From contig JAGMVK010000026.1 in the NCBI GenBank assembly GCA_020747065.1, positions 62,001 through 126,000 of the forward strand: a DNA stretch of 64,000 bases, written 5' to 3'. Of the stretch, positions 49,672-60,832 are shown piece by piece. A program made the translations under genes and the position numbers. The notes beneath the pieces were generated by a model, which made no database searches, had not been told where the DNA came from, and was given only the letters and a program-made list of their open reading frames with translations. The DNA comes from Cadophora sp. MPI-SDFR-AT-0126 (lineage: Eukaryota; Ascomycota; Leotiomycetes; Helotiales; Ploettnerulaceae). Numbering within the stretch: the first letter of the stretch is position 1; each line of letters starts with the position of its first letter.

Positions 49672-50000
49672 GATTTACTCCTTTGCTATTTTTCCCAATT
49701 TTTAGTACTTTGTTCCGTCAATCACTTCGACCACCATGTTTTCCTTGTCAGCACCGCTATTTTCCACAGTGTTGTTGCTCGTTCCGCGGTTGCCCTGGCG
49801 GGACCTCCTTTGGCATTTTCCACCTCGTTCCATTGTCTATTCAATCAACGCTCCTTTTCATTATCATCGACGGCTTGGCGAGACCATCTCCTTGTTCCCC
49901 AACCGTGTATAACTGATGCCATCATCGCCCCTTACCACAGATTCCTCATCACTCTGTGATTCCTCGAAACTGGCTATTCAAGATGGCGTTTTAATTCCGC
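49672..50000. other. Intergenic region before the amidoligase-like pseudogene
   Basis: About 330 bp; C/T-rich with no supported gene. It probably contains the old promoter of the downstream pseudogene. Confidence 0.4.
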
Positions 50001-51116
50001 ATGATCCTTGAGTTTGGAGTGGAATCCCGGAGGAAGCCAACGCATGCTGGTGCACTTCGACTTCACGCAACAATCGAGAAGCAGCTCCAGGCAAAAGGTC
50101 TTCCGACAAAACTTGACAAGATGGAAACTCCACGCAAGGTGTACAATCCATACGAAAGCGATTCAGAGTCTGAAGGTGAGGGCCGAGATGAACTTCTCGA
50201 TTATCGAGAACTTGCCGAACTAAATTATGAGTTCTGGGAGGTTTCGAAGGGAGAGAGTCAAGACCTTATTTCTTCTCAAGCTCTACCAGAGTCCAATGGG
50301 GTCGGATATGCTGTCTCCGTCTCCTCTCCTCTATTGGATGCAAGGACGAGTCGATCAAGATGATCGAGCGCGTCTGCGAGATGTTGAGATCGAAGCACAA
50401 GACCTTCTTTTGGAATACCAGCATGGTCCCCCAGGTCATCATTTCTACATTTGGCGGTTACAGTCACCAAGATGTAAAAATCTTCCTCGCTTTGGTGTGG
50501 ACCTTTGAAAGCCGATTTGATACCCCACATCCTCCGTATGACTCAAGAATTGACTACTGGGAACGACGTCAAGGTCTACGTAGGCTGATGATGATTCACC
50601 GTCGTGGAGAAAAAAAGAGCCACACCTGTTTGGATCGACGGCCGCAAGTACGCTAATCCAGCCACTCCAACAGAGCAACTCGACAAGATCTTCGCCCGTA
50701 GAACATCGAACAAGGCGATCAGTCTCGTCACGCCTACGTATCCGGAGGGGACCCAAATCTACGATCTCCGCCAGCTGTTTACGCCAATCATGAGAAAATA
50801 TGGTTCCACCCCAGGGATCATTTTTGAGCGGCGTGAAGCTACATAGGATCCTATTGCTATTCGGAACTGGGTTAAACTCTGTCTCGATATGGTGCAATTC
50901 ACGCGCGAGGAGAATCCCATTGATGTACCTGCCTATCTGAGATCTCATGCTGAAGATGCGCAATACAACGTGATTGACATCATCAAGGATATGGGGCTGC
51001 CCGAACAAGCGGACTACTACGAGGGAGTTGTTGATCGGAGAGCCGCTGACAAGAAAATCAAGAAGTCGACGGTGGATGCGATGCAAAATGGGCCGAACCA
51101 GATGTCAATTGAGTAA
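50001..51116 (+). pseudogene. Amidoligase-like gene copy broken by frameshifts and a stop codon
   Basis: The region aligns along its length with the intact gene at 62058-63149 but in three pieces. Piece 1 (50001-50362, frame 3) has GALRLHATIEKQLQAKGLPT, matching GSVALFAEIEGKIRALGLPT in the paralogue. Piece 2 (about 50320-50650, frame 2) has TFGGYSHQDVKIFLALVWTF, matching the HVKNTMAFLWAFEEKLD region. Piece 3 (about 50610-51116, frame 3) ends with DMGLPEQADYYEGVV, matching DIGLQEQAEYYRAVV. A TAG at 50844-50846 interrupts piece 3 where the paralogue reads through. The change from piece 2 to piece 3 is near a run of seven A. Introns cannot explain the TAG easily. The family is probably fungal amidoligase-like (ATP-grasp/GCS-like), recognised only by overall pattern. 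Confidence 0.65.
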
Positions 51117-51165
51117 AGTCTGTCCTCGTGTGTAGAGACGCACCCTGTCAAGAGACAAAACGTAA
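51117..51165 (-). repeat. Dispersed ~45-bp repeat, inverted copy (also at 55.7 and 59.0 kb)
   Basis: The reverse complement reads GTCTCTTGACAGGGTGCGTC followed by a ..GGACAGAC half, matching the copies at 55737-55788 and 58976-59026. In one frame all three encode a peptide with RDAPC. Confidence 0.55.
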
Positions 51166-52025
51166 ATACTTCGAGTTCAAGAAACTAAAAATCTGTGAAC
51201 GTGTGAAAATTTCTATTTATTTTTATTTGGGCTGTATTATATGCCTCTCCCGAACACTCCTGACCTATCGATTCCGAAAAATATAACCATGTCGTCGCCG
51301 CTCCCTTGAATTTACGGAAGGCCCTCTTTTAACGCTATTAGACCCCTCAAGTTGCAAAACTACCATTAAGGTTTTCCACCTTTTAAACTCATGAAATGAT
51401 TAGATATAGATATCCAGGTTTTATTATAATACTAAAACGGTATTCTCAATCTTGTAGCGGGCAGAGCGCGCTATATCACACACCGTCGCCACAGAGGCTG
51501 ATACCTTCTCCATAAGCGATCAAGGATCGTGGTTAGCGGCAGTGTGGTTATAGTGATCTCGGTAAAATTGTAATAAAATATGTGGCTGCTAAAACGTGTG
51601 GCTGCGACGTCTGCGCACGGCGGATCTGCCGGAAAATCCCGCTTCCCGACATCCTCCGAGCAGTCCCTCTTTCAGCGACCGTGAATGCTTTCAAAACCGT
51701 CCCGTCCTTACTGCTCTTCGACTTTGTAGAAGCCGGTATCTAAACAACAGCGAACAACTTGTCCTAGAATCCAGTCTGTAAGTTATCATGTAAGTTTTTC
51801 TATACAATGAAGCGTCCTTCGAGTTCTGTCTGCTTTTCCCATGCAAGTGGCTGGCCAGGTTACGCCACGATACAGCCTCGTCGGCGGCGCCTACGACCAC
51901 GACTGCATATCCTTCTCACGCTCAATTCTTCAGCCTGCCGACCTTCAAATCGCAGTGCTTGCGCCAATTTGCCGTATTAGAGATACAAGTCGCGCTTGCT
52001 ATTAGATTGCTCGGGAACCTCTAGC
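51166..52025. other. AT-rich region before the HET-NB-TPR gene
   Basis: The part from about 51180 to 51580 is AT-rich and looks like decayed repetitive DNA. The rest contains the promoter of the downstream gene. No gene is supported. Confidence 0.45.
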
Positions 52026-55000
52026 ATGTCTCTTATGCGCCTCTTGCAACGCAAACCTTCCGGCGAGATCGTCTTTCGCGAACCTACTATCGGCGATGTC
52101 CCTGCCTACGCAATACTCTCTCATACATGGGGCAAGGAGGAGGTCATCTTGGAGGATATCCAAGTCGGCGCGGGCATGAGTAAGACTGTGAGCAAGGCTG
52201 GGTGGGAGAAGATACAGTTCTGTGCGAAACAGGCCGCCGCCGATGGTCTACAATACTTCTGGGTGGATACCTGCTGCATCGATAAGAAGAATGCGGTCGA
52301 GCTTGGAGCAGCGATTAATTCTATGTTTCGGTGGTATCAGAACGCTGCGCGCTGCTACGTCTACCTTTCGGATGTCTCTAAGCCTGACAACGGGGTAGAT
52401 GACCAGAGGGCATGGGAGGAAGCCTTTAGGAATAGCCGTTGGTTCACCCGAGGCTGGACGCTTCAAGAGCTCATCGCACCAAGGCTGGTTGATTTCTTTA
52501 GCTCGGAGGGTGGGCGATTAGGGAACAAGTTAGAGCTTGAGTCTCAGATATACGAAATTACGGGCATCGCAAACAAAGCTCTCCGAGGTGATGCATTGTC
52601 ATATTTTAGTATCAAAGAGCGCAGATCCTGGGCAGAGCGCTGGAATACTACTATTGAAGAGGATGCAGCATACTGCTTAATCGGGATCTTCGATGTATCT
52701 ATGGTGCCAAATTACAGTAAGAGAAGGGACCAGGTATTCAGGCGGTTGGAGGATAAGATTCACAGGCTGTATAAGGGTAAGTTGTTTACATAGATGTGCT
52801 AACTAAAGCAACGAAACTGACCAGCACAGGGGTCGACTTCGAACAATTTGCTATCGGGCTCAACCTCGCGTTATTTCCGGAAGCTACACAGTTTGTTGCT
52901 AGAGAGAAGGAGCTGTCGAAAATGCACGAGCTGCTTCAAGATCACAGTAGTCGATCCTGTGTTATCCTGCATGGTCTTGGGGGTATGGGAAAGACTTAGT
53001 TAGCTATTACATATGCCAGACGACACAAGGAGAAATATACGGCGATCTTCTGGCTGAACGCGAATGACGAGGACTCACTTAAGCTGAGCTTTCGGAACAT
53101 CGCTCAGCAGGTGCTCAGACATCATCCTTCCACTAGTGTGCTATCAAGCGTAGACCAAGATACAGACCTCGATCAAGTTGTTAATGTAGTCAAGGGCTGG
53201 CTTGACTTCCCGCAGAACGCAAGGTGGCTAATGATCTACGATAACTTCGACAATCCTAAGATATCTGGTAATTCCAACAACTCGGCAGTCGATATACGTC
53301 AATTCCTCCCTCGGTCTGATCACGGCTCAATCATTATTACGACACGGTCAGCGCGAGTCAGGCAGGGTATACAAATTCATGTTCAGAAACTGCTAGATGT
53401 TAGGGAAGGTCTTGAGATTGTGTCTAACATGTCAGGACGTAAGGGCATTGAAAAAGGTATGTCGGTATAATTGATAGTAGGAGCAAAGACAATACTAATA
53501 AGGCAGATCCTGATGCTATAGCACTTGTCAAGGAACTCGACGGCCTACCACTTGCTCTATCTACGGCAGGGGTATATCTCGAGCACGTAACGACGAGCTT
53601 CTCGGATTATGTTCAGCTCTATAGGACATCATGGTTGAAGCTTCAGACTACAAGTCCCCTATTGGATTCCTATGAAGATCGTACACTGCATACGACATGG
53701 CAGATCACATTTGATCGGATCCAACAGCAGAATACAGCATCAGCAAAACTGCTCAAGCTATGGGCATATTTTAATCGACAGGACCTGTGGTTTGACCTCC
53801 TTCGGCATACGAACTCTGTAGACGATGAATGGATACAGAAGCTTACGAAGGACGAACTGAACTTTAATCAGGCCATCACTCTACTATGTACTTTCGGACT
53901 GGTTGATCCAGATAGGTCTCCTCGGCAGCAGGTGGGGCCTAGAGGGTATAGTGTGCATAGTTGTGTCCACTCATGGATAGTGTTTGTGCTTAACAAGGAG
54001 TGGGACAAGAGCCTTGCACGTCTGGCCTTGACTTGCGTGGCCTCACAGGTTCCTAGTACAAATGAAAAGGACTGGTGGCTCTTACAACGGCGGCTTCTTC
54101 AACATGTGACACGACAGAACGTTTTTATAGCGGATGATAAGTTAGATATAGACGGACTGGATTGGGCTTTTCACAATCTCGGCGACCTTTTCACCAACCA
54201 AGGCAAGCTAGCAGAGGCCGAGAAGATGTACGTTCGGGCGCTCGAAGGCGAGGAGGCACTTGGACCGGACCATATATCAACGCTCTCAACGGTTAATAGC
54301 CTAGGCATCCTCTACAAAGACCAAGGCAAGCTAGGAGAGGCAGAAGCGATGTATCTTCGAGCGCTAGAAGGCTGTGAGAAGGCACTTGGACCGGACCACA
54401 CATCAACCCTCTCAATAGTTCATAACCTAGGTATCCTCTACAAAGACCAAGGTAAGCTAGCAAAAGCAAAGGCAATGTATTTTCGAGCGTTAAACGGCCG
54501 TGAGAAGGCACTTGGACCGGACCATATATCAACCCTCTTAACGGTCCATAACCTAGGCACCCTCTACACTGACCAAGGCAAGCTAGGAGAGGCAGAGGCG
54601 ATGTATCTTCGAGCGCTAGAAGGCAGTGAGAAGGCACTTGGACCGGACTACACATCAACCCTCGATATAGTCCATAACCTAGGCAACCTCTACAAAGACC
54701 AAGGTAAGCTAGCAGAAGCAAAGGCGATGTATTTTCGAGCATTAGACGGCCGTGAGAAGGCACTTGGACCGGACTACACATCAACGCTCTCAACGGTCAA
54801 TAGCCTAGGCACCCTCTACAATAAGCAAGGCAAGCTGGTAGAGGCAGAGGCAATGTACACTCGGGCACTGCAAGGATATGAGGACGCTCTTGGCCCTGAA
54901 CTTGCGTCGTCTTATTTGCCGGCGTTGAATACCATGTTCGCCTTTGGAGACCTCTTCTCGCAAACCGACCGGAATGACATAGCAAGGACAATGTATAGTC

Positions 55001-55188
55001 GAGCATTGTCTGGATACACAGCCGTCCAGGGGCCTTCCTCGAAATGGTGTAAGCAACTTGAAGATCGACTTCAAGCGTTGCAAGTTGCGTCTGCTGAGTC
55101 GAGGGTAGGCCAAAATGAGCGTACAGGGTCTGGAGCAGCAGAATCGAGGTCTTTGAAGCGGAAACTCCCAAGCGGGGAAGGCGGCTGA
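52026..55188 (+). CDS. HET-NB-ARC-TPR receptor (NLR-like), with an in-frame TAG after the P-loop
   Basis: Three exons, 52026-52776, 52830-53456 and 53507-55188, give 1020 codons that are continuous except for one TAG at 52997-52999 (codon 307). The N-terminal HET domain shows YAILSHTWGKEEV, YFWVDTCCIDKK and WFTRGWTLQELIAP. An NB-ARC/NACHT-like domain follows: Walker A as GLGGMGKT (residues 299-306), then Walker B in WLMIYDNFD, and GSIIITTRS, with LDGLPLALSTAG downstream. The C-terminus (from about residue 681) is a series of 42-residue kinesin-light-chain-type TPRs, almost identical to each other. The tail is basic (SRSLKRKLPSGEGG). This is the architecture of fungal allorecognition receptors. 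The stop codon replaces the residue that is usually glutamine in GKTQLA, so the copy is either a pseudogene or recoded. Confidence 0.88.
52997..52999 (+). other. In-frame TAG stop immediately after the Walker A motif
   Basis: The frame on both sides is coding: GMGKT before and LAITYARRHKEKYTAIFWLN after. A single C-to-T change from CAG would give this codon. Confidence 0.85.
54169..54910 (+). repeat. Tandem TPR-coding repeats, 126-bp unit with 252-bp superperiod
   Basis: Six consecutive 126-bp units (42 aa) encode KDQGKLxEAEAMYLRALEG-type repeats. Units alternate between two forms. Copies two units apart are more alike (CTAGGAGAGGCAGA occurs at 54331 and again exactly 252 bp later, CTAGCAAAAG/CTAGCAGAAG at 54457 and 54709), showing a 252-bp duplication. 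Confidence 0.85.
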
Positions 55189-56090
55189 ATATTGGATAAG
55201 CCATAAGGGCTTCTTTCTCACGACTCTGCCATTAACTTACACCTATTGATGTACTGTACAGTATTGTAAATAGAGAATAGATCACACGTCTCGTTTAACT
55301 GGTCCAGAATCGACCCCCGTTGAGAGTCGCGACTAAGTTATAGCGAGCTCGAGTGTGAACATAGTAAATTTTATTTCGGCTAATGTACATTACTAAGCAT
55401 TGAAACATGTAGATCTCCTCATTGCATCGGCGTAACTCTTGGATTATATCCTTTTCCTCTTTGAGTGTCTTTAAAATTTGGAGCCATATTAATTTGTGAT
55501 AGGACCTTTCCTTAAGTGCTCCGAATTATAAAAAGACTTTAATAGTCGCGATTAAATAGGGAAGAATAGCAAACGCGGCAATCAGTAGTGTAATTAAAAC
55601 GATTAACAACATAGCTAACCACTGTCTTTTTTTTATGCTTAAGTAATTTCCTTAAGGAGAAATAACTAAAGAAAGTGGGATATAAATAACAACTTTATAG
55701 TCTTACTAAGAAAAAATTTATCATTCCAAAACCAGAGGTTCGTCTCGTGACAGGGTGCGTCTCGCTCCGCAGGGACAGACGTTAGCGAGCCTCGATGGAG
55801 GGTCCTTATCTCAACCTCTTGCATAGGAGGGCCTTTCCTAGAGGACAGCTTCCGATATGGGGATAGATAGAAGGAGCCATCCTTCCAGAAGATACTATTC
55901 TCCTGACTAAAGCTGCCTTCCCAACTAAAGCTCATATTGGACGAAGCCGCCGTATCCAATCTCTTAGTCTCTCGAGCCTACATGAGTTTTGCTCTGCTCC
56001 CAGATCTATTACATGTTCTCCTGCAATGCGCTATTGATGAACTGCGGGCTTTTTCCTTCGTGCAAGAGAACATCTGGTCGCGTTTCGGCT
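55189..56090. other. AT-rich region with a dispersed repeat copy
   Basis: The stretch 55380-55700 is AT-rich with many TA dinucleotides and short T runs, resembling mutated repeat DNA. An open frame at 55666-55959 on the minus strand contains the dispersed repeat peptide and is not considered a gene. Confidence 0.5.
55737..55788 (+). repeat. Dispersed ~45-bp repeat, direct copy
   Basis: Contains CGTGACAGGGTGCGTCTCGC, then CGCAGGGACAGACGTTA. Shares this arrangement with the copy at 58976-59026 and, inverted, with 51117-51165. Confidence 0.6.
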
Positions 56091-58067
56091 TCATGCGGCG
56101 CCAGTAGCAGCCGGCTCTTCTGCCTGCAACGCAGCCTCCGCGTCCACTCCCAATATTTGATTAAGACCCTTTTTTACAACCGGATCTCCCTCACTTTTCC
56201 GCCAAGCCTTCAGAATCTTGTGCTCGAGGTCCCCGTCGACCCATTGTGCCTTGGCCATGTCGTTCAGGTCGACGCTCTTGTGCACGATCCTCGAGTCACT
56301 GGGGTCATCGCCGAGTCGAAATACCGAAATGTGGACAGACTCGTTCGTATCCGTACCATTGTTGACGGCGCCCGGGTGCCTTTCCTCGGACATGCCCAGC
56401 CAGTAACGCTTGGTGTACGAGTTGTACACGCGGAAGTTCTGAGGTGGCATTTTGAATGGTTTTTTAGATTCCCTGCCGTCTCTTCCGAGCAGGTGCGGGA
56501 TAAGTCCCCAGTCCTGGGAAAGCTGTGAGATGCGATACACGTCGAAGAGGGCGAACGGCTCCAGTTTGCCCATCATCCAGGCTAGGCTGATATTGGCAAG
56601 TCCAGAGTTGACATTGCCGCCACCCACGTCGCTGTGAGACCCGCGGAACCAGCACTGGGTCAGGTTCTGAGTCTGGTGCCTCTGCCAGAGCATTGGCTGG
56701 AAGTGGAAGCGTTTCTCGTCGAGTGCCAGTGCTTGGAACACGTTCTCGACTCGTGGGCGGCCCGCCGCATCTGAGCCGGTCTTCTTGTCAACGAAAGCCA
56801 ACTTCTTGGACGGGATTTGCGGCAGGAACTTGGGAAGCTTTGCCCCGATAGCTGCGACAGTGTCCCAAACCGCGCATACTTTGATGTTGACGGTTGAGTA
56901 CTGAGTGAGGCGAACTTTTTGTAGATCGCGGACGTAGTGCTCTAGGTCCGAGATCTCATGGGAGATCTCGGGTTCTTGAGCCGGTGCGGCTGGACTGGTC
57001 AGGGGCCCGTCTCCAAGAGACCTGGATGGCAGCTGCTTTTCCCAAAGCTCATAAACCTTGCTCAGCGAATACCTTCCGGCACCGTTTAGCACGCCAATAT
57101 CAGCAATGAGAGACGCTAAAGCGCGGACCGTGAAGGCGCCCCGTGAGAAGCCGATTAAAATGATTTCGTCGTCGGGAGTTCGGTAGTTGTCGCAGATGAA
57201 GCCATATGCGTCGCGAATGTCTTGTCCGATGGCTGCAGGCTAACTTCAGTACCACGTGCCGCTGGATAGATAAAATATGCGAATGGTTTGCGGAGAAGAC
57301 TGGTCAGGTGTCATACCTTGAGCAAAAGCTCCCTCATAGAGGTTTAGAGCACCCCATGAACTGGTCCCGACTCCCGATTGATAATGGACAACCTGGGTGA
57401 AATGCTTCTCTCCTCGGCGGTCGCAATCCGCTAAGCACAGTCCTATTCTTGCCACGTTTGATAGAGGCTGATCCGTATCGTTTTTCATCCACGTCCCGTC
57501 ACAGCACACAATCAGACGTCGAGGTCTTGGGTCGTCCGAGTATAAGTGATGTGCTTTGACCAGCTGGGCAGGCAACAAGTCTAGTGCATAGGTCTCCGCC
57601 ATCGCCGCCACCGATACCCCAGCTCGATTAAGTGCCCCGGTGTTTGCCCCCTTCTCCAGTAGGACCTCAACTGATTGAAGATCTTCATGCCGCAGCGCCG
57701 TGTGGAGAGCTGTCTCCCCTTCAGGCCCACCGGCGGGCGCGTTGACATCGGCTCCGTGTTTGATGAGGGCCTCCACAAGTTCGTGGTATTCTTTCCGAAC
57801 TGCGAATTGAAGCGGTGATTCGCTGATGTCAGTGTTGTTGGGGTAGTTGTTCGCGTCCGCCCCTTTCTCTAGCAAAAGCTTGGCTACAGTGACCCATCTT
57901 TTGATAATGGCGATTTGAAGCGCGGTTCTCGCTTCAGTCCCATTGTTGGCTTGGAAATGGTGATTTATATCAAAGTTCGTTCGATTTCCATCCTCGAAAA
58001 AGCTTCGGAGCCCATCTTCGTCTCCGTCCTCAACAAGCTTCCGAAAATGATCCATTATGTCGTCCAT
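56091..58067 (-). CDS. Ankyrin-repeat protein fused to a DUF2235 (Tle1-like) alpha/beta hydrolase
   Basis: Two exons, 58067-57317 and 57232-56091, give 1893 nt and 630 aa. Residues 40-160 contain ankyrin repeats (ARTALQIAIIKRWVTVAKLL, SPLQFAVRKEYHELVEALIK, GETALHTALRHEDLQSVEVL). From about residue 183 the DUF2235 domain begins with RRLIVCCDGTW. VVHYQSGVGT follows, and then the nucleophile elbow LIGFSRGAFTVRALA (Ser280). The conserved block WFRGSHSDVGGG lies further on. The related bacterial Tle1 effectors are phospholipases. The fungal fusion may be a membrane-acting effector gated by ankyrin recognition; this is inference. It lies between HET and NLR genes. Confidence 0.87.
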
Positions 58068-59152
58068 GTTCGTCGAGCCTATCGGAAACAGACAGACGTG
58101 CTAGAACTTTGATTCTGTCGGCTTGGCCTCAATTGCCAAAAGGATATCAGGCAAATTGTAATGAAACAAACGATATGTACTCAGTAAGTTTAGGCAACGA
58201 TTATACAATTGATGATCCCTGATCTATTGTATCGGGCTCCTGTTTTACCAGACCCCCAGTTATGTGACCTACCTTGCCTTGCTAGAGCATTATATCCAGT
58301 TACAATGGAAGTCCTCGTTCGGGCAGCAATGCATTATGCAAAGGTCGGTGTGTCGCCGTATCTACAGTGAGGTGCCAAAAGTATTTGCACCCCTCCTGAC
58401 AGCACTCGCCAATCAGATATGTCAATCTGCTAAGCAAGAACTCTCACTGGCCAAGAAAAGTGGGTTCTGCAAGGGATTACAAATGCCTATGGCTCTCATC
58501 AGGAGGATCAGGGTATACGGGAGTGTTGTTTGGTTTGCTGGTCAGCGCAGCTGCAGCCTCCGGCTTCTATGTAATTGGCCACACCAGCGGCACGGCCACG
58601 GAGGTATCGCCTAAGCTACTCGTGCTTCACTTTTCGGAACATGCTTCTCATGCGATGGGCCAATCAAATTCTAGTCCCACATAGTATGGAAGGGGGTTTT
58701 CAATGGGTCTCGTCACCCCTTCTATGGCAGGAAGGTAATACTTCTAATCAATAATCTGAATTCTACTTAGTGATGGTGTTGCGATTAAGAGGGCCCGATT
58801 ATAGTATAGTCAAGGATCTTTGTAAATTTAAAGGAGCGGCGACAACACGGTAATAATTTCTAAAACTAGTAGGTTAGGATTATTTGGGAGAGGTATATGA
58901 GGTACTGAAAACAAAGGATGAATTGGAATTTTACGGCATTGAAAAATATGAAGTCGCTTGAAGTTACAGGACCTATGATTTATCTCGTTACAGGGTGCGT
59001 CTCGCAACGCAGGGATAGACGTTATGCTTTTCATTCTTTTCTTTGTATGTTGCTAATTACTGCTACCGCTCTTCTCCTTATTGAATCGCAACCTATCAAA
59101 GTCTTTCTACAACCTGAATCATCACAACACGGCTATGTAACTATTGATTAGA
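58068..59152. other. Intergenic region between the ankyrin-DUF2235 and HET genes
   Basis: About 1.1 kb. A frame near 58460-58684 encodes a hydrophobic stretch (VLFGLLVSAAAASGFYVIG) but has no ATG and no supporting splice signals, so I leave it uncalled. A dispersed repeat copy lies at 58976. Confidence 0.45.
58976..59026 (+). repeat. Dispersed ~45-bp repeat, direct copy
   Basis: Contains GTTACAGGGTGCGTCTCGCA, then ACGCAGGGATAGACGTTA, matching the copy at 55737-55788 except for a few bases. Confidence 0.6.
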
Positions 59153-60832
59153 TTAAGTTGAAATCACCTTAAAGTCAATTCGGTAGCCTTGTTCTCCTTC
59201 AACCCAGATCCGTCGAAGATATGCACTAACTGTGCACTCACTCTCAAAAGTAAGAAATGCTTCTCTAGAACGAGTCCTCCAAGTTGGCTGCGAAAAGTAG
59301 TCGTCGAAAATGGCCCAATTTCGTCCAGATTCTCCGGGTAGTGTCTTTTGACCATCGGTGAACGGCCCTAAAAGTCCGATTGAAATCTGAAAATCCTTGG
59401 CGTTGAAGACGAGGAAAAAGTGTTGGTTATCCTTGTTGCTGAACATGACTGCTCCGGTCAGGCCACTCATCAGCAGTGACTCGATATCAAATCGTATTGC
59501 ACCCTTGACCTGTGTCAACTTGTAGCGATCCTGCATGAAAAAGCTTTCGTGTATAGAATAATCTCTGTACCCGTAGCCATGAGCGATGAGTTCGCGGATG
59601 TGAAGCATAATTTTGAAGGGTCCTTGAAATGGCGATTCGTATCTTCCAAGTTGACGTACGTAGAAACTCTCCCAATCATGAAGGTGTCCGTCCAGAAGGC
59701 CAACCTGCTCCCTTTCACTCAAGGAGAGTAAGCTGTTTGAGGCTATTCTAACCCATTGTTTTGTTGCGCTGTTGACTCTTCCGAGACGTAGGCACATCAG
59801 TCTACCATGTCCTAGTGTAGTGTCTGTGCAGTGAATAGGAACTGATGCAGAAGGATAGTCATCCGTTCCCCAGTAGGCCTCTTCGCTCCCGTCAAAGCGT
59901 TTCAATGCACGACCTGGAAAATGGATTCCCTTGTTGGTCATACTATACGGAGGTCGCGCATAGGAGTGCGAACGCTGTTCTCCACCCCGGATGAGTGGAT
60001 GCTCCACTCGTTGAACTCCACCAGAGCCTTTGAATGCAGTTACAGAAGGTGCTAAAAGACCCCCGCTAAGATCTTGAGGATCTACCCACGCAAAAATTGA
60101 TTCATCGTCTGTTTCGCGTAGGATCTCCAGCTGCAATCTGTGAAAGGCCCTAGGTCCTTCGCCATAGAGAGGAGGCATATTGACTCCAAAGAGTCCCATC
60201 AAGCTATAAGCACGATCCTCCTCTCTCGTAGTAGATCGACCTGCGGCCCAAGACATTTTGCATGCCACAGAAGCGTTATTGTAGTCAGCCAGGTTTTTGA
60301 TCCCAGTTGCCTGCTCAATGAGCTTTCCAAGCTTGACGTTCGGGTCATTTGCTTGCCAGTCATTCCGTGCGCCGATGAAAGTCCATGTAGAGTCAAAAAA
60401 CATTAAATATTTCGGCGCAAGGAGCTCTTGTAGTGTCCAGCCTCTGGTAAACCACTGTGAAGCCAAAAATTGATGCCCACTAGCTTGTATGTCAGACACT
60501 CCACCAGACACATCTGCAAGATAGGTATAGCAGACTCTTGAGCTCTTGTACCATTGAAACATAGAGTTGATTGCTTCAGACAACTCAGCGCTGCTGCTTT
60601 TGTCGATACAGCAAGAATCGATCCACACCCATTCCAACCCATCGAGTCGGGCTTGATTACAACACCCTTGGATCTTGGCAAACCCAGGCAACAGATCACG
60701 ATCCTTCCGGTTCATGTCTTGCAAAGAAAGCTCTATTTCATCCCATCGGTGAGACAGTATAGCATATTGCGGTATTCGCCGCCCAGCTGAAAAATCGACG
60801 ATGTCCAATGATGAAGTGTTAATGAGGCGCAT
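59153..60832 (-). CDS. Heterokaryon incompatibility (HET) domain protein
   Basis: A single exon of 559 aa with an ATG at 60832 (MRLINTSSLDIVDF), the usual opening of the HET-E/HET-D-type HET subgroup. Motifs are YAILSHRWDEIELSLQDM, LEWVWIDSCCIDKSSSAELS, MFQWYKSSRVCYTYLADV and WFTRGWTLQELLAPKYLMFF. SWAAGRSTTREEDRAYSLMG and LFGVNMPPLYGEG mark the end of the domain. The C-terminal 300 residues have no recognised domain. It shares the HET type of the receptor at 52.0 kb, suggesting a functional set of signalling and receptor HET proteins. Confidence 0.92.
   Translation of the reverse strand: MRLINTSSLDIVDFSAGRRIPQYAILSHRWDEIELSLQDMNRKDRDLLPGFAKIQGCCNQARLDGLEWVWIDSCCIDKSSSAELSEAINSMFQWYKSSRVCYTYLADVSGGVSDIQASGHQFLASQWFTRGWTLQELLAPKYLMFFDSTWTFIGARNDWQANDPNVKLGKLIEQATGIKNLADYNNASVACKMSWAAGRSTTREEDRAYSLMGLFGVNMPPLYGEGPRAFHRLQLEILRETDDESIFAWVDPQDLSGGLLAPSVTAFKGSGGVQRVEHPLIRGGEQRSHSYARPPYSMTNKGIHFPGRALKRFDGSEEAYWGTDDYPSASVPIHCTDTTLGHGRLMCLRLGRVNSATKQWVRIASNSLLSLSEREQVGLLDGHLHDWESFYVRQLGRYESPFQGPFKIMLHIRELIAHGYGYRDYSIHESFFMQDRYKLTQVKGAIRFDIESLLMSGLTGAVMFSNKDNQHFFLVFNAKDFQISIGLLGPFTDGQKTLPGESGRNWAIFDDYFSQPTWRTRSREAFLTFESECTVSAYLRRIWVEGEQGYRIDFKVIST

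Noticed and set aside
54293..54793. Minus-strand frame of 166 codons over the TPR region
   Set aside because: It arises only because the 126-bp repeats keep the antisense frame open; it has repetitive low-information protein sequence and lies opposite a clear TPR domain.
54169..54910. Regularly spaced repeats that might suggest a CRISPR-like array
   Set aside because: The units are contiguous coding TPRs without spacers, in a eukaryotic genome.
58264..58684. Possible small membrane protein
   Set aside because: A hydrophobic stretch is present, but the frame has no ATG, no splice signals and no homology I can recognise.
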